Below are positions 16,781 to 29,100 of a stretch of 64,000 nt of DNA, in pieces (within the stretch, counting starts at the first letter, position 1; every line of letters begins with the position of its first letter). A program made the position numbers and the translations under genes. A model generated the notes under the pieces. The model did not search any database. It was not told the origin of the DNA and was given only the letters and a program-made list of their open reading frames with translations. The DNA comes from Maribacter vaceletii (lineage in GTDB: Bacteria; Bacteroidota; Bacteroidia; Flavobacteriales; Flavobacteriaceae), in NCBI RefSeq assembly GCF_003634105.1, contig NZ_RBIQ01000007.1:1054001-1118000 (forward strand), written 5' to 3'.

Positions 16781-18919
16781 ATGAAACTAAAAAAATTAAC
16801 CAGCCTACTACTTTTAGCTTTCTTATCATTTACAGCAGTAAATGCACAAGAAGACGACCCTATTTTGCCATATAAAGTAGCACCACAGAACTTATTAAAA
16901 TATAATCGTTTTTTAATAAATCCTACCTTTTCAACAGTACAGGAAGATAAATCGTACATAAATTTATTACACAGAAACCAGTCGGTACAATTTAAAGATA
17001 ACGAGCAAACATACTTTTTAAGTTATAGTGGTAGAATGGGAGACCGTAGTGGTTTAGGGTTAAGTTTATATTCACAAAAAGTTGGGCCTTTATCTAATAT
17101 AGGTGTTTTAGCAAATTATGCATATGGTATAAAATTAAGTGATAAAAGTAATTTTACATTTGGTGCAAACCTTGCCTACTATAGTTCTGGTTTAAATAGA
17201 AATAATGTAGATGTTGTTGATGTTAATGATTTTAGATTAAACGGGACAGAAGATAGTAACGTACTTTCTTTTCAACCAGGGTTTAATATTTCTTACGGTA
17301 ATTTTGATGTGGGTGTTTTTGCAGAAAACCTTTTTGATTATAATTTAAAAACAAGCGAAACACTTACAGAATTTAAAGACAAAACCTATTCTGGTCATTT
17401 ACAATATACTCATCGGTTTAAAAACTCTGCTGGTATAATGGAAAACGCAAGACTTATGCCTTTAGCAAGAGTAAAAATGCAAGGAGAAGAAGATGTAGAG
17501 CTTGGCGGTAGTTTATTGTTAGATCTACCTAAATTAGGATGGGTACAAGGTGGTTATGATACTTTTTATGGAGCATCTGCAGGTATTGGTTTTAATATTA
17601 ATAGAAGAATATCTCTTGGGTATACCATGGAAAAAGGTCTAAGCACAGATTTTGATAACCTTGGAGTAACGCATGAAATTTCTTTTGCATATTCTTTTAC
17701 ACCTAATCTTACAGAAGATCGTGTAATGTTAGAGGACGATTATGAAGAAGAACTAGCGGACAACTCAGAAATAAAAGCTGAAGACTTAGTTAAAAATGAT
17801 GAGTTAGAAGCACTTAAAAAGAAATTAGAAGAAAATGATGAAGTACTTGCAGAACTTATGTTTAAGCAAGATTCTTTAGAAGCAAACAGACAATTAGATC
17901 TTGAAAGAAGATTTAACTTAGTTATGAAAATGGTTCGTAGTGAAACTAATGGCCAAAGACCTGACGTAGAAAAAAGAGCCAAAGACTTATTTTATACTGG
18001 TAGAGATAAACCAAGTGTAGCACAAAACACTACAAATACCAAGCAAACAAATTATACAACTGGTACGCCAAATAAAAATACTACTATAAAAGAAAAAGAG
18101 AATACGTATAACTCAAATTCTTCTATAGCAAATGTAGAACCAACTTCTACAAAAACTAAAGATATTAAAACAATACAACCAGAAAGTACAAGAGATAATA
18201 CGCAACAAAGAGATTATGCTGCAATAACACCAACACAAGAGCCTATAAAAAGCCGAAAGTTTAAAAATTTAGAGGGTGTACAAGATGGGTATTATGTTAT
18301 TGCAAATGTGTATAAAGGTGGCCAATATTTAGATAAATTTTTAAACAAGCTAGAAGATAAAGGTTTTAATGCAGATTATATAGATAACCAAAATAACGGA
18401 CTTAAATATGTGTATTTAAAACGTTACGATTCTTGGGATGAAGCTGCAGAAGCGTATAAAAGTAATTTAAACGGAAATTACGATGGTAAGCTTTGGATAA
18501 TGAATGTAGACAATAAGTATAGTAACGAAGCTTATGCAAGTAATGTAGATAAATTAAAAGAGAAATCTTCTAAATATGATACAGATAATTTACAGACTAA
18601 TGTTATTGTAAAAGATAATATTGCTAATGCAGAACCAACGCCTAAAACCTATGTTATAGATGGTGCAAATTCTGGATACTACATAATTGCAAATGTTTTT
18701 GCAAACCCTAACAACGCAAATAGATTTGTTAAACTATTAAATTCATACGGATTAAATGCAAGTTATTTTATTAATCCAGAGAATAAATACCGTTACGTTT
18801 ATTTAAAAAGACATGAGTCTTGGAATAATGCATTAATATCATACTACTCTAAATTAAATGATTCTTATGATGATAAAATGTGGATTATGAGAGTGAATAG
18901 AGAAGAAGATTTTGTGTAA
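16781..18919 (+). CDS. sprD: SprD-like PorP/SprF-family outer membrane protein with duplicated C-terminal module
   Basis: I chose the ATG at 16781 because it opens a clean signal peptide (MKLKKLTSLLLLAFLSFTAV, cleavage near NA-QE) four bases after sprC; the in-frame extension upstream lies inside sprC. The 712-residue protein has a PorP/SprF-like beta-barrel domain (about 22-325), an acidic coiled coil (about 330-390), a Thr/Asn-rich linker and two copies of a module of about 75 residues (about 499-576 and 627-702). Each starts GYYVIAN or GYYIIAN and ends WIM(N/R)V, resembling SPOR domains. SprD homologues act with SprB in gliding. Confidence 0.82.
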   Translation: MKLKKLTSLLLLAFLSFTAVNAQEDDPILPYKVAPQNLLKYNRFLINPTFSTVQEDKSYINLLHRNQSVQFKDNEQTYFLSYSGRMGDRSGLGLSLYSQKVGPLSNIGVLANYAYGIKLSDKSNFTFGANLAYYSSGLNRNNVDVVDVNDFRLNGTEDSNVLSFQPGFNISYGNFDVGVFAENLFDYNLKTSETLTEFKDKTYSGHLQYTHRFKNSAGIMENARLMPLARVKMQGEEDVELGGSLLLDLPKLGWVQGGYDTFYGASAGIGFNINRRISLGYTMEKGLSTDFDNLGVTHEISFAYSFTPNLTEDRVMLEDDYEEELADNSEIKAEDLVKNDELEALKKKLEENDEVLAELMFKQDSLEANRQLDLERRFNLVMKMVRSETNGQRPDVEKRAKDLFYTGRDKPSVAQNTTNTKQTNYTTGTPNKNTTIKEKENTYNSNSSIANVEPTSTKTKDIKTIQPESTRDNTQQRDYAAITPTQEPIKSRKFKNLEGVQDGYYVIANVYKGGQYLDKFLNKLEDKGFNADYIDNQNNGLKYVYLKRYDSWDEAAEAYKSNLNGNYDGKLWIMNVDNKYSNEAYASNVDKLKEKSSKYDTDNLQTNVIVKDNIANAEPTPKTYVIDGANSGYYIIANVFANPNNANRFVKLLNSYGLNASYFINPENKYRYVYLKRHESWNNALISYYSKLNDSYDDKMWIMRVNREEDFV

Positions 18920-19159
18920 ATTATTTATCAAAAAAATATTGGAGCAAAACTAAGACCGGTTCCTAGAAAAAAATTAAGAATAGATTATAAAATAAAATTC
19001 ATTTCTGAAAAACAAAAAAACTCTTCAAATATGTAAAACATACTAATGTGTTATGTAAAATTTGTTAAGCAATGGATTAATTAAAAATAGAAGTAGTTAG
19101 ATCGTTACCTAATTACAGCTCAAATTTTTTGTAAATATTAGGGGAGCGAAATCAAAGTC

Positions 19160-19204
19160 TATTGAGAACTAACGAATAGTTCTCGACTCCGCTCGAACTG
19201 ACAA
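19160..19204. repeat. Short dispersed-type repeat with hairpins
   Basis: GAGAACT (19164-19170) pairs with AGTTCTC (19178-19184), followed by TCGACTCCGCTCGAACTGAC. The core TCGACTCCGCTCGAA is the style of short repeat scattered between genes in many Flavobacteriia. A related core, TTCGGCTACGCTC, lies inside gltX (about 7280-7292). Confidence 0.5.
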
Positions 19205-19252
19205 TGTTAATCTTTTTATTAAAGACATAATTTCAATCCGTTGAAGATATTT

Positions 19253-19348
19253 ACTCGATAATCGAGATTTAAATACTCCGAGGCTTGCCTCGAAATAAAA
19301 ATTAGCTTCCTAAGAAATGCCTCGTGGGCTTGCCCCGGGGTAGTTTAC
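19253..19348 (-). repeat. Structured 96-bp intergenic repeat, copy 2
   Basis: Reverse-orientation partner of the element at 10771-10866. On the minus strand it reads TAAACTACCCCGGGGCAAGC, a spacer, the hairpin TTTCGAGGCAAGCCTCGG, and CTCGATTATCGAG. Compared with copy 1 the stem has one compensatory pair exchange. The total length is identical (96 bp). The spacer between the first block and the hairpin is poorly conserved, so the blocks themselves appear to be under constraint. Confidence 0.7.
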
Positions 19349-19457
19349 TGTTACGTATTTATCTACTAACCTCTAATTAAAAATTTATAATTGTATTTGT
19401 TTGTAGTTCACAAATCTTAATAATGAATTGATTTAAAATTAGAGAACAAAAAAAATT

Positions 19458-19502
19458 AAAAACTAGTAAACAATCTATAGCATTGTTTTAGTAGTTTTTT
19501 TC
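19458..19502 (+). terminator. Terminator-like hairpin in the sprD-sprB gap
   Basis: An imperfect stem of about 15 bp (19458-19474 with 19482-19499) around the loop CTATAGC is followed by a run of T. It lies 540 bases after the sprD stop and 600 bases before sprB. It could end the sprCD transcript or a small RNA made in the gap. Confidence 0.6.
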
Positions 19503-20102
19503 ATTACATATTCTAAAAAAATTCAATTAGAAAATGCCAATTCTAATAGTAGTTTTAATGTAAACTAGACATAAAAAAATATAAATAGTATCCTGTATAA
19601 AATTTGAAACTTTCCGTTAAGAAAAATTCTAATTATTTAAAAAAGAAAATTATTAGGAAGAACTAAGAAAAGTAGAAAAATTATATCCCTAAAATTTTCA
19701 TGAAAATTGGTAAACTCTTTACACGAATATTTTTTAAACTGAGAAATTTATTAGTCCTTAAAATAGTAAAATACACACAAAATTACGCTTAAATTTAATA
19801 TTCATTTGCTTGAAAAACAATCAAAATTTGGGCATTTTTTAAGAAAAATAAGCCTTAAAATTAAGGCAAATTATCCCTTTTTAATTAAAAAGAAAAGCTT
19901 AAAACGCGTATTAAAGTAAGGGTTTTACCCTCATTGTAACATTACATAAATGTGCTTTCACAACAATAAAAGCGAATGTTACAACATAAAATTCTACACA
20001 TCATATATATAGTTAATATTTGTTTTAGTAAAATCCCCAAATTCAATAGAATCTGTTTTCTAGGATATTTGGGAATTCTGCCAAAACATAAGATGTGACC
20101 AA

Positions 20103-23100
20103 ATGAAAGCCATTACTTTTAAGAAACCAAACCTACTAGTTTTAATTATTTTCCTACTAACTATAGGATTTTCTGGATTTTCTCAGGAATACAGATCCTT
20201 TACAAGAGATTATGGAGGAGGTAACACCTATAGGTATCAAAATAATTTAAAAGGAGATTTAACCTTTATAAGTAACAATATTCTAAATAGGGATCAGGGA
20301 ACTGCAACAACAACCCCAAATGATGCTTATAACAACCAAAATGTTAGAGTTCCTAATAACCAAAGACCTCCAGATTATTATAATGCAGAAACTGGTGGGT
20401 TTTATAATTATAATGATTTTAAAAACATGCAGTATATAGATGTAGATACAGATGCATCTACATTTAGTTCTAGTTCTGCAACCTTTACTTTTCCAGACCC
20501 TAACTGTAATTTAATACGATATGCTGGTCTTTATTGGTCCGCTACGTATCCTAGTGAAATAGGCGGGCAAACACCTGGTACAAATAGAAGAACAGATTTT
20601 AATCAAATACAATTTAAGGTTCCTAATGGAAATTATGTTCCAGTTACTGGAGAAATTTTATTTGACGGTTTTACAAACACACAAACAAGGGCAAATAGCC
20701 CTTATGCTTGTTATGCAGATGTTACATCATTAATAACTCCTTTGGCAAACCCAGAAGGAGAGTATACAATAGCAGATGTTAGAGCAACACTTGGTAATGG
20801 TTTTACCGGGGGTTCTGCTGCAGGTTGGACCCTTGTTATTGTATATGAAAACCCAACCATGTCTGGTAAATTAATTACCACTTTTGATGGTTTTGCAAGA
20901 GTAACAGGAACAAGTTCTATTCCAATTAATTATAGTGGTTTTACCACCATACCAGCAGGTTCTGTAAAAGCTCAAATAGGTGCAGGAGCTTTAGAAGGAG
21001 ATTTTTCTATTGGCGGAGATCAAATGCGTATTAGAGCTGCTTCTAGTGGAGGTGGGTTTAGTTTGGTAAGAGAAGTTAGTGATAAGATAAACCCTAATAA
21101 CTTTTTTAATAGTGATATAACTTTAGACGGTGATCTTACTACAAATAGAAATCCAAATAGTTCAAATACATTAGGATATGATACCGATATTTTTGAACTA
21201 AGAAATCTAGGTAATTCTGTTATTCCAAATAACGAAACCGCTGCTACTTTTCAATTTAGGACTAACGGTGACCAATACTATCCATTTTTTAACTCCTTTA
21301 ATATAGAAATTATAGAACCAGAAATTGTTCTAGAAAAAAAGGTAGAAGATATAGCCGGTAATGATATTACTGGCCTTGGTGTAAACTTAGGACAAGTATT
21401 AGATTATGTTTTGTCTTTTCAAAATATTGGTAATGATCATGCTACAGGGCCTATTTCAGGAGACCCAAATTCGCACTATACTATTACCGATATTTTACCA
21501 ATAAATGTAACTCTAGATGAGAGTAATTTTGATTTACCTACTGGTGTAACATATACATATAACCCAGCAACAAGAACTGTTGTTTTTGATATTCCAGACA
21601 ACTTAGTAAACGAAAATGACCCTATTTATTCTATAAGAATGAGGGTAAGGGTGGCCGAAAACTGTTTCGATTTTATTGATGCTTGTACCGATTTAATTCA
21701 AAATTTAGCCTATTCTACCTATTCTGGTGTAATTAATGACAACGTAATTTCTGATGATCCAAGTGTAACCGATTTTGATAACTGTGGGTTTACTACACCA
21801 GGAGCAACAAACTTTTTATTAGACGATTTATCGGATTGTAATTTTACACGTACCGTACAGCTTTGTGGGGATGATGTAGTACTAGATGCTGGAGACAATT
21901 TTGATGATTATATCTGGTATAGAGATGAAAACAACAATAACCAAATAGACCCAGGGGTAGATACCGTATTAAATGACGGTAACCCTGATAATGACCTAAG
22001 CACGATCATTGTAACAGAAGCTGGCTTTTATATGGTAGATAAGATAATACCAGCGCCATGTAAAGGTTTTAGAGAATACATAACCGTAGAACGTTTTGGA
22101 GATAATACGGTAAACCCAATTATAGATTATTTTAATACTGTAAATGGTGATGCAGATGCTACTAATGATATTCAAGGAGAAATAGTACAATGTAGTGTCG
22201 ATGGAGATATGCTCCCAAAAATATTCTTATGTGGTATTGCAGATTCTGAGTTACTACAAGTAAATATCTTAGATGCACAAAGTATAGTTTGGGAACAATT
22301 AAATGAAGGTAGTTGTGACCCGGCCGGCGATGATTGCGCCAACAAAAATTTAACCTGTACATGGAGCCAAGTTAGTACTGGAAACAGTTATGATGTTAAT
22401 ACTCCAGGAAAATATAGATTAGTAGTAAACTACCAAAATGGTTGTTTTAATAGATTCTATTTTAATGTATTTCAAAATACGCTAGATATAGAATATACTA
22501 GTAATGATGTTATTTGTACTACTCCAGGGAACATAAGAATAACAAGCCCAAATAGTGGCTACGGTTACCAATTAATTAATGTTTCTACAACACCAAACAC
22601 CGTAGAAATACCATTTAGTGCTAATAATGGCCCAAATTTTAGCTTTACTAGCAATGGTGCCTATAGAGTAGAAGTGGTTCAACTAGATAATTCTGGAAAC
22701 CCAATCCCAAATGCGTGTATCTTTAGTACTCCAGAAATAGGAATTAGAGACAGAGATTTTCAGGTAGAAATAACAACTACTTCTGCAAATTGTAATTCTA
22801 ATGGATCCATAGATATTTCTGTTTTAAATGTAGAACCAGATTATACTTATGTACTTAGAAGAAGTGACGGTACAATAATTGATGATGAGACGGCGCAACC
22901 AGATAACACACATTCTTTTGATGTTGTTCCTGGAGATTATATTGTAGAAACCTCTACAGGAGATGGATGTTTTAATTCTCAAAATATAACGGTAAACAGA
23001 ATTCCAGACCCAACCTTATCAGCAGTAACAACACAAAATATTGGTTGTACAGCAGGAACAATAACTTTAACACCAAATGGTGGTTTTCCAAACCCTAGTT

Positions 23101-26100
23101 ATGGTTTTGCTATATGGAGTAAAGACGGTGTAGATTTATATTCAGACGTTTCCGATATTCCTGCAGATGCATACCAAACAACAACAACTTTTTCTTTTGG
23201 TTGGGTAACAACAATTGATGAAGATGGCAATGAAACACGTACATATACACCAGGAGAAGACGGTAGTTATGAATTTATTCTTATAGATGATAACGGTTGT
23301 ACAGCATTCTCAAGTGCTACAACAATATTAGATAACGGCACCATGTCTATTACAAGTATAGATGAGGTACAACCTTCTTGTAGTGGAGATGCTAATGGGT
23401 CTTTAACCATAAATATTTCTGGTGGTGTTGGTCCATTTTTATATAGTATAGATGATGGTGTAACAACGCAAGGAACTGCAACTTTTGCAGGATTAACAGC
23501 AGGAACATACAACATTAGAGTTACAGATAGTTCTGGTTGTGATGTTAGCGAACCGCCATATGTTCTTTCAGAGCCATTCCCTTTTAGTGCATCTGCGGGT
23601 GTTTCTAGAGATGTTTCTTGTGACCCATCTAATGGGGCAGAAGTGCGTATTACTAATGTAGTTGGTGGTACGCCTCCATATAGCTTTAGTTTTGATGGTG
23701 GTGCTACTTTTAGTGGAAGCCAAACAGCAATTTTAATGCCAGGAACTTACAACTTAATTGCTCGTGATGCTTCTTGTGACTTTCCTATGACAATAGAGGT
23801 AGAAGGTTTACCAGCAAGACCAATAGTAACCTTAACACCAACCGTAGATTACAACTGTAGTGGTACAGGTAATATTACCGTAACACCAGACATTACAACC
23901 TATAACTATACATATGAATTAGATGGAGTATTAAACACTCCAGACCCAACAAGTAATACGTTTAATGATTTACCTATTGGAGACTATGTGATTACCACTA
24001 ATTATGTACCACAAACACCGCCAACAGCAGCTGTTTTATTGGTAGAAGATTTTGGATATGGACCAACTATTCCAAATGCAAATACTTCAACAGCATTGTA
24101 TTATTATGAAAGTCAGTTACCAGATGGTATACCTAGTGGGTCGCCAAGAGATGGTTCGGGTACAAACGAAACCCAGTTAAATGACTATGAGTATGCAGTA
24201 ACTAGCAATATTGAAAATCCTTTTACCGCATGGTTTAGTCCAGTAGACCACACGACTGGTGATAGAAGCACAGAAGGGCGTTATTTAGCTATAAACCTAG
24301 GAGCAGTAGCTGATGGAGCAACTATATATCAAAAAGAAATAAATGATATAATACCAAATCAAGATTTAAACATATCATTATGGGCAATAAATTTAGTTCG
24401 AACGATTCGTGACATAGGTGATCCTAATTTAACTATAGAACTTAGAGACCCTTCAACAAATACTTTGGTTGGCTCTGCAAATACTGGTTTTATGCCAGAA
24501 GAAGAATTATGGAGACAATATGAAATAGCATTAAACCCAGGTGCGTATACCTCTTTAAACTTGGTTATTACATCAACAGGAAGTGTAATTAACGGTAGTG
24601 ATGTAGCTATAGATGATATCTTAGTTACACAAACACCAGAAATTTGTGAGCTTTCTATAAACACACCTATAAGCATAGAGCCAGGTAATGCTTTTGCATC
24701 AACAGCAACAGGTTCTACCAATGTTAGTTGTAATGGTTTAACAGATGGTACTATTACTTTTGAAGTTGAAAATTTTGATGCTACAGATGGTTTTGACTAT
24801 TCTACAGATAATTGGACAACTTTTACAAACTCTACAAGTTCTCCTGTTACCACTGCCGCTGTTTTAGGAGCTGGTACACAAACTGTTTTAATTAGAAGAG
24901 CAGATGATCATTCTTGTGAAATTTCTGTAACAAGAGACATTACAGAGCCTACTCCAGTAGTTGCTTCTGCTTCAATTACAGAACAATTTACATGTAACAA
25001 TACTGGTGCAACAATTACTGCTAGTGCAACTGGTGGTACGCCAACATACGTTTACCAATTAGAAGACACTTCTGGTAACGCAATTGCTACATACGATTAC
25101 GCTACTAATGGAAACAATACTATTTTCTCTGGACTTGCTGCTGGCGATTATATTGTAAAAGCAACAGACCTTAACACTTGTGAAGACGCTTTTGATACTG
25201 TCCTTACAGTAGTTGCTCCTAATAATCCAACTTTTACGGCAGAACCAATATTGTGTTATTCTGGTAATAGTGATGGTACTATTCAAGTAGATGTTACTTC
25301 TGTTCCAGGTAATGGTGGTTTCCAATTTAGTATAGAGGGTAACCCATGGGTAACACCAAATCCTGCTACTAATACGTCCTATACATTTAACAACTTATCT
25401 AACGGTACATATACTATAGATGTTAGAGATAGCTTTGGATGTGCTGCTGCACAACAAACCGTAACTATTAACAGACAAGTAACCGTAACTGCTTCTGCAG
25501 AAAATATTACGGCTTGTGCTACTAGTACAGACATTACTATAACTGCCGATGGCGGGGATGGGAATTATGTATACGCTCTTGTTGCTAATGCTGCAACACC
25601 TGCTCCTGGTGACTTTAATCCTTCTAACATTATTACTGCTCCTGCAATTGGGGATTATGATGTGTATGTAAGAGATAAGTCTGGTGCAACAGATTTTTGT
25701 GAAGCCGTATTTGATATTAACATTGCACAAGATCCTGCTTTAAATATTACGGAAACTCTTGTTCACAACCTTTGCTTTGGAGATACTAACGGTTCTATAG
25801 CTCTTGCTGTTACAGGAGGAGAAGCTCCTTATGAATATAGTATTGACGATGGAGCTAATTATGTTACTACAGCAACTTTTAATAATCTTGCAGCTGGTAT
25901 ATACCCAATAAGAATTAAAGATGCTAACGATTGTGAATTAGCAAATTCTTTTGAAATTACAGAAACCGATGTTTTAACTGCTGAGGCCGTTCTTACACAA
26001 AACTATACTTGTTTGGTAGATGGAGAAATTACTGTAGGTAGTGTTACTGCTACAGATGGTGGTTCTGGTGACTACCAATATAGTATTAATGGAAGTTCTT

Positions 26101-29100
26101 GGACTGCTTCTACAACAGGCGGACATACATTTACTGGTTTAACAGACGGCACGTACTCTATTCAAGTAAGAGATGCAAATGCTACAACATGTACATTAAC
26201 ACTTGCGGATATTGTTATTGATCCTCTTCCAACTGAACCTACAATTACAACAACTTTAGAATATAATTGTGATGGTACTGCAAACGTAAATATTTTACCT
26301 GCAGATGCTACGTATACATACAGCTTAGGTGGTAGTGCTTATGTTTCTACTAATGTCTTTAATAATGTAGCGGTAGGTACGTATCCTATTTCTATTAATT
26401 ATGGTAGAGAATGTACTACAGACTCTAATGTTACCATAGAAAATGGTAATGCTTTTGAAGCTGCTATTGATGCTTTTACAAATTTAAATTGTAATACAGA
26501 CGGTTCTGGTACTATTACCATTTCTGCCAACAATTTTGGAACTGGAGGATATGAATATAGTCTTGATGGTGCGCCTTTTGTAGGGCCATTTACTACTCCA
26601 GAAACTATTAACTCTTTAGCTGCAGGTAATTATTCTATTGAAGTTAGAGATGTTACAAACGCGGCAAATGTTAGTCCGCTTACAGGATGTTCTATTACAA
26701 TAACACAAACACTTACAGAGCCAGCACCTGTTGTTGCTTCTGCAAGTATTACAGAAGAATTTACATGTAACAATACAGGGGCTACAATTACTGCTTCTGC
26801 TTCTGGGGGTACACCAACATACGTGTACCAATTAGAAGATAATGGTGGAACACCAATTGTTGGTTATGAGTTCATAAATAACGGTAACAATACTATTTTT
26901 ACTGGCCTTGCTGCTGGTGACTATATTGTGGTTGCAAGAGATATAAATAACTGTAGCGACCCTATTGATACTGCTATAAATATAGCTGCTCCAATTAACC
27001 CAACGTTTACAGCAGAAGGTACTGCTTGTTATTCTGGAGCTAATGATGGTACTATTTTCGTAGATATTACCTCTTTACCTGGTAATGGTGGATTCCAATT
27101 TAGTTTAGATGGTGCTCCTTGGGTAACACCAGGAACAACATCCCATACTTTTACTAATCTTGCAAATGGTACCTATACTGTTGATGTTAGAGATGGTTAT
27201 GGATGTGCAGCAACGCAACAAACTGTAACGTTGAATGACCAATTAACCGCTACGACAATATTACAGCCAGATTTAACCTGTACTGCAGATGCAACTATAA
27301 CAATAGATGCTGATGGCGGTTCTGGAACATACATATATGAGTGGAGCACTACAAACGCAGGCCCTTGGAATACTACAGGGTTTACGGCAAATGTTTACAA
27401 CACCAATACTGCAGGATCTTATTTCTTTAGAATTACAGATACTACTGCACCAACGGTATGTACATTTATTACTAATGAAGTAGTAGTTACCCCAGCAGAT
27501 ACCCCAGTAATTACAAGTATTACTCCTACAAATTTAAATTGTAATGGTGATGATTCTGGTGCTCTAGAAATTGTTATAGATACAAGTGTTGGTTTAGCAC
27601 CTTATTCAATAAATGTGGTTAATACTACTACAGGAACAGTATATGGAACACAAACCTCTGGTCTTGCTGCTGGTACGTATGAAGTTACAGTAACCGATGC
27701 AAAAGGATGTTTTGTAACAGAAACAGAAACAATTACAGAACCAAATGTAATTAACTATACAGCAACAAGTGTCCCTATTCAGTGTGATAATACAGGGACA
27801 GACCCAAGTAATAATACAACGCCTGGAGAAATTTCAATTAGTGCAATTACTGGAGGTACAGCAGAATATACCTACTATTTAACTGCAAATAATGGTATTC
27901 CAACACAAACGTATAATACAACACCTGGAAATAGAGACCATACTTTTACTATTTTATCTTTTGGTATTTACCAAATTGATATTGTAGATGCTAATGGCTG
28001 CGCTGCTTTTAGTACAGAAATTATAGCATCCCCACCAAACGATTTGGATATTGATGTAAGTACCTCAACTGCAAATTGTGCAGACGGTGGAACTGCAGTA
28101 GTTACTGTAGATGCTGCTGTGGGTAGTGGTAGTTATGAATTTGCTGTTTTAGAAACCTATAGCCCACCTTACTCTACTAATTATGTCAATCCAGACGTGC
28201 CAGGTGGAAGTACTGCAACTTTTTCTAGCATTGCAAACGGAATACGATTAAACCCTGGTGTAACTTATACATTCGTAGTTTTTGATACAACTACTAAATG
28301 TTATTATTTTGAAACCTCGGCATTACCTATAGATACGCCATCAAACATGACGGCTACTCTAGATGCTGTTAATAATGTAACTTGTACAGGTTCTGCAGAC
28401 GGTAATATATCATTCACTTTTGATAATTATGATGTAGGAGCTACTGCTGTAGGGTATGAAATATTTAATTTACAATCTAATATTTCTACAGGAATAACAG
28501 GATCATCCCCTGTAAATCCACCAACAGGAGCAAGGACAGTAGATAATTTTGCAACCTTAGCACCTGGAGAGTATTATTTATTACTTTCTGAAGTAGGTGG
28601 AGCATATCCTGGTTGTACAGTACACGGAGGAAACTTTACGATTAGAGAATCTGTAAACCTATTAGATGTAACTCCAGTAGTTACTAAAAATGATAATTGT
28701 AATGTTAATGCAGGGGTTATTACTGCAACAGGACAATTTGGTACAGCTCCTTATGAATATCAAATTTTACCAACAGGAAGCACCACTCCTACAGTTTTAA
28801 CTTGGGCAGGAACATCAAATAATACTTTTAATGTAGAGGGTGGAGATTATGATGTATATGTTAAAGATGCATACGGTTGTATACAATTTAACACCATCAA
28901 TCTACCTACAGATTCTACTCCAGAAATATCATTAGCATTAGTTGATGAATGTGCAACAGAAGGAAATTTTGAAGTAGTAGTTACATTAGATCAAGCAGGA
29001 GTATCTCCATATAGATTAAGTGTAAATGGTGCTGCTTATCAAAATATTACTTTTAATGGAAGTAACGAATATACAGTTACAGGATTAAGTTCTGGAGCTG

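Larger units (their letters stand above)
18920..20102. other. 1.2-kb non-coding gap between sprD and sprB
   Basis: No credible coding sequence is seen in this AT-rich stretch. It holds a dispersed-type short repeat with hairpins (about 19141-19204), the second copy of the 96-bp structured repeat (19253-19348, reverse orientation), a terminator-like hairpin (19458-19502), a perfect 16-bp palindrome GCCTTAAAATTAAGGC (19852-19867), and an inverted repeat CCCAAAT/ATTTGGG (20036-20042 and 20057-20063) close to the sprB start. The gap implies that sprB has its own promoter, or that it carries a small RNA or long leader. No consensus promoter was found. Confidence 0.6.
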
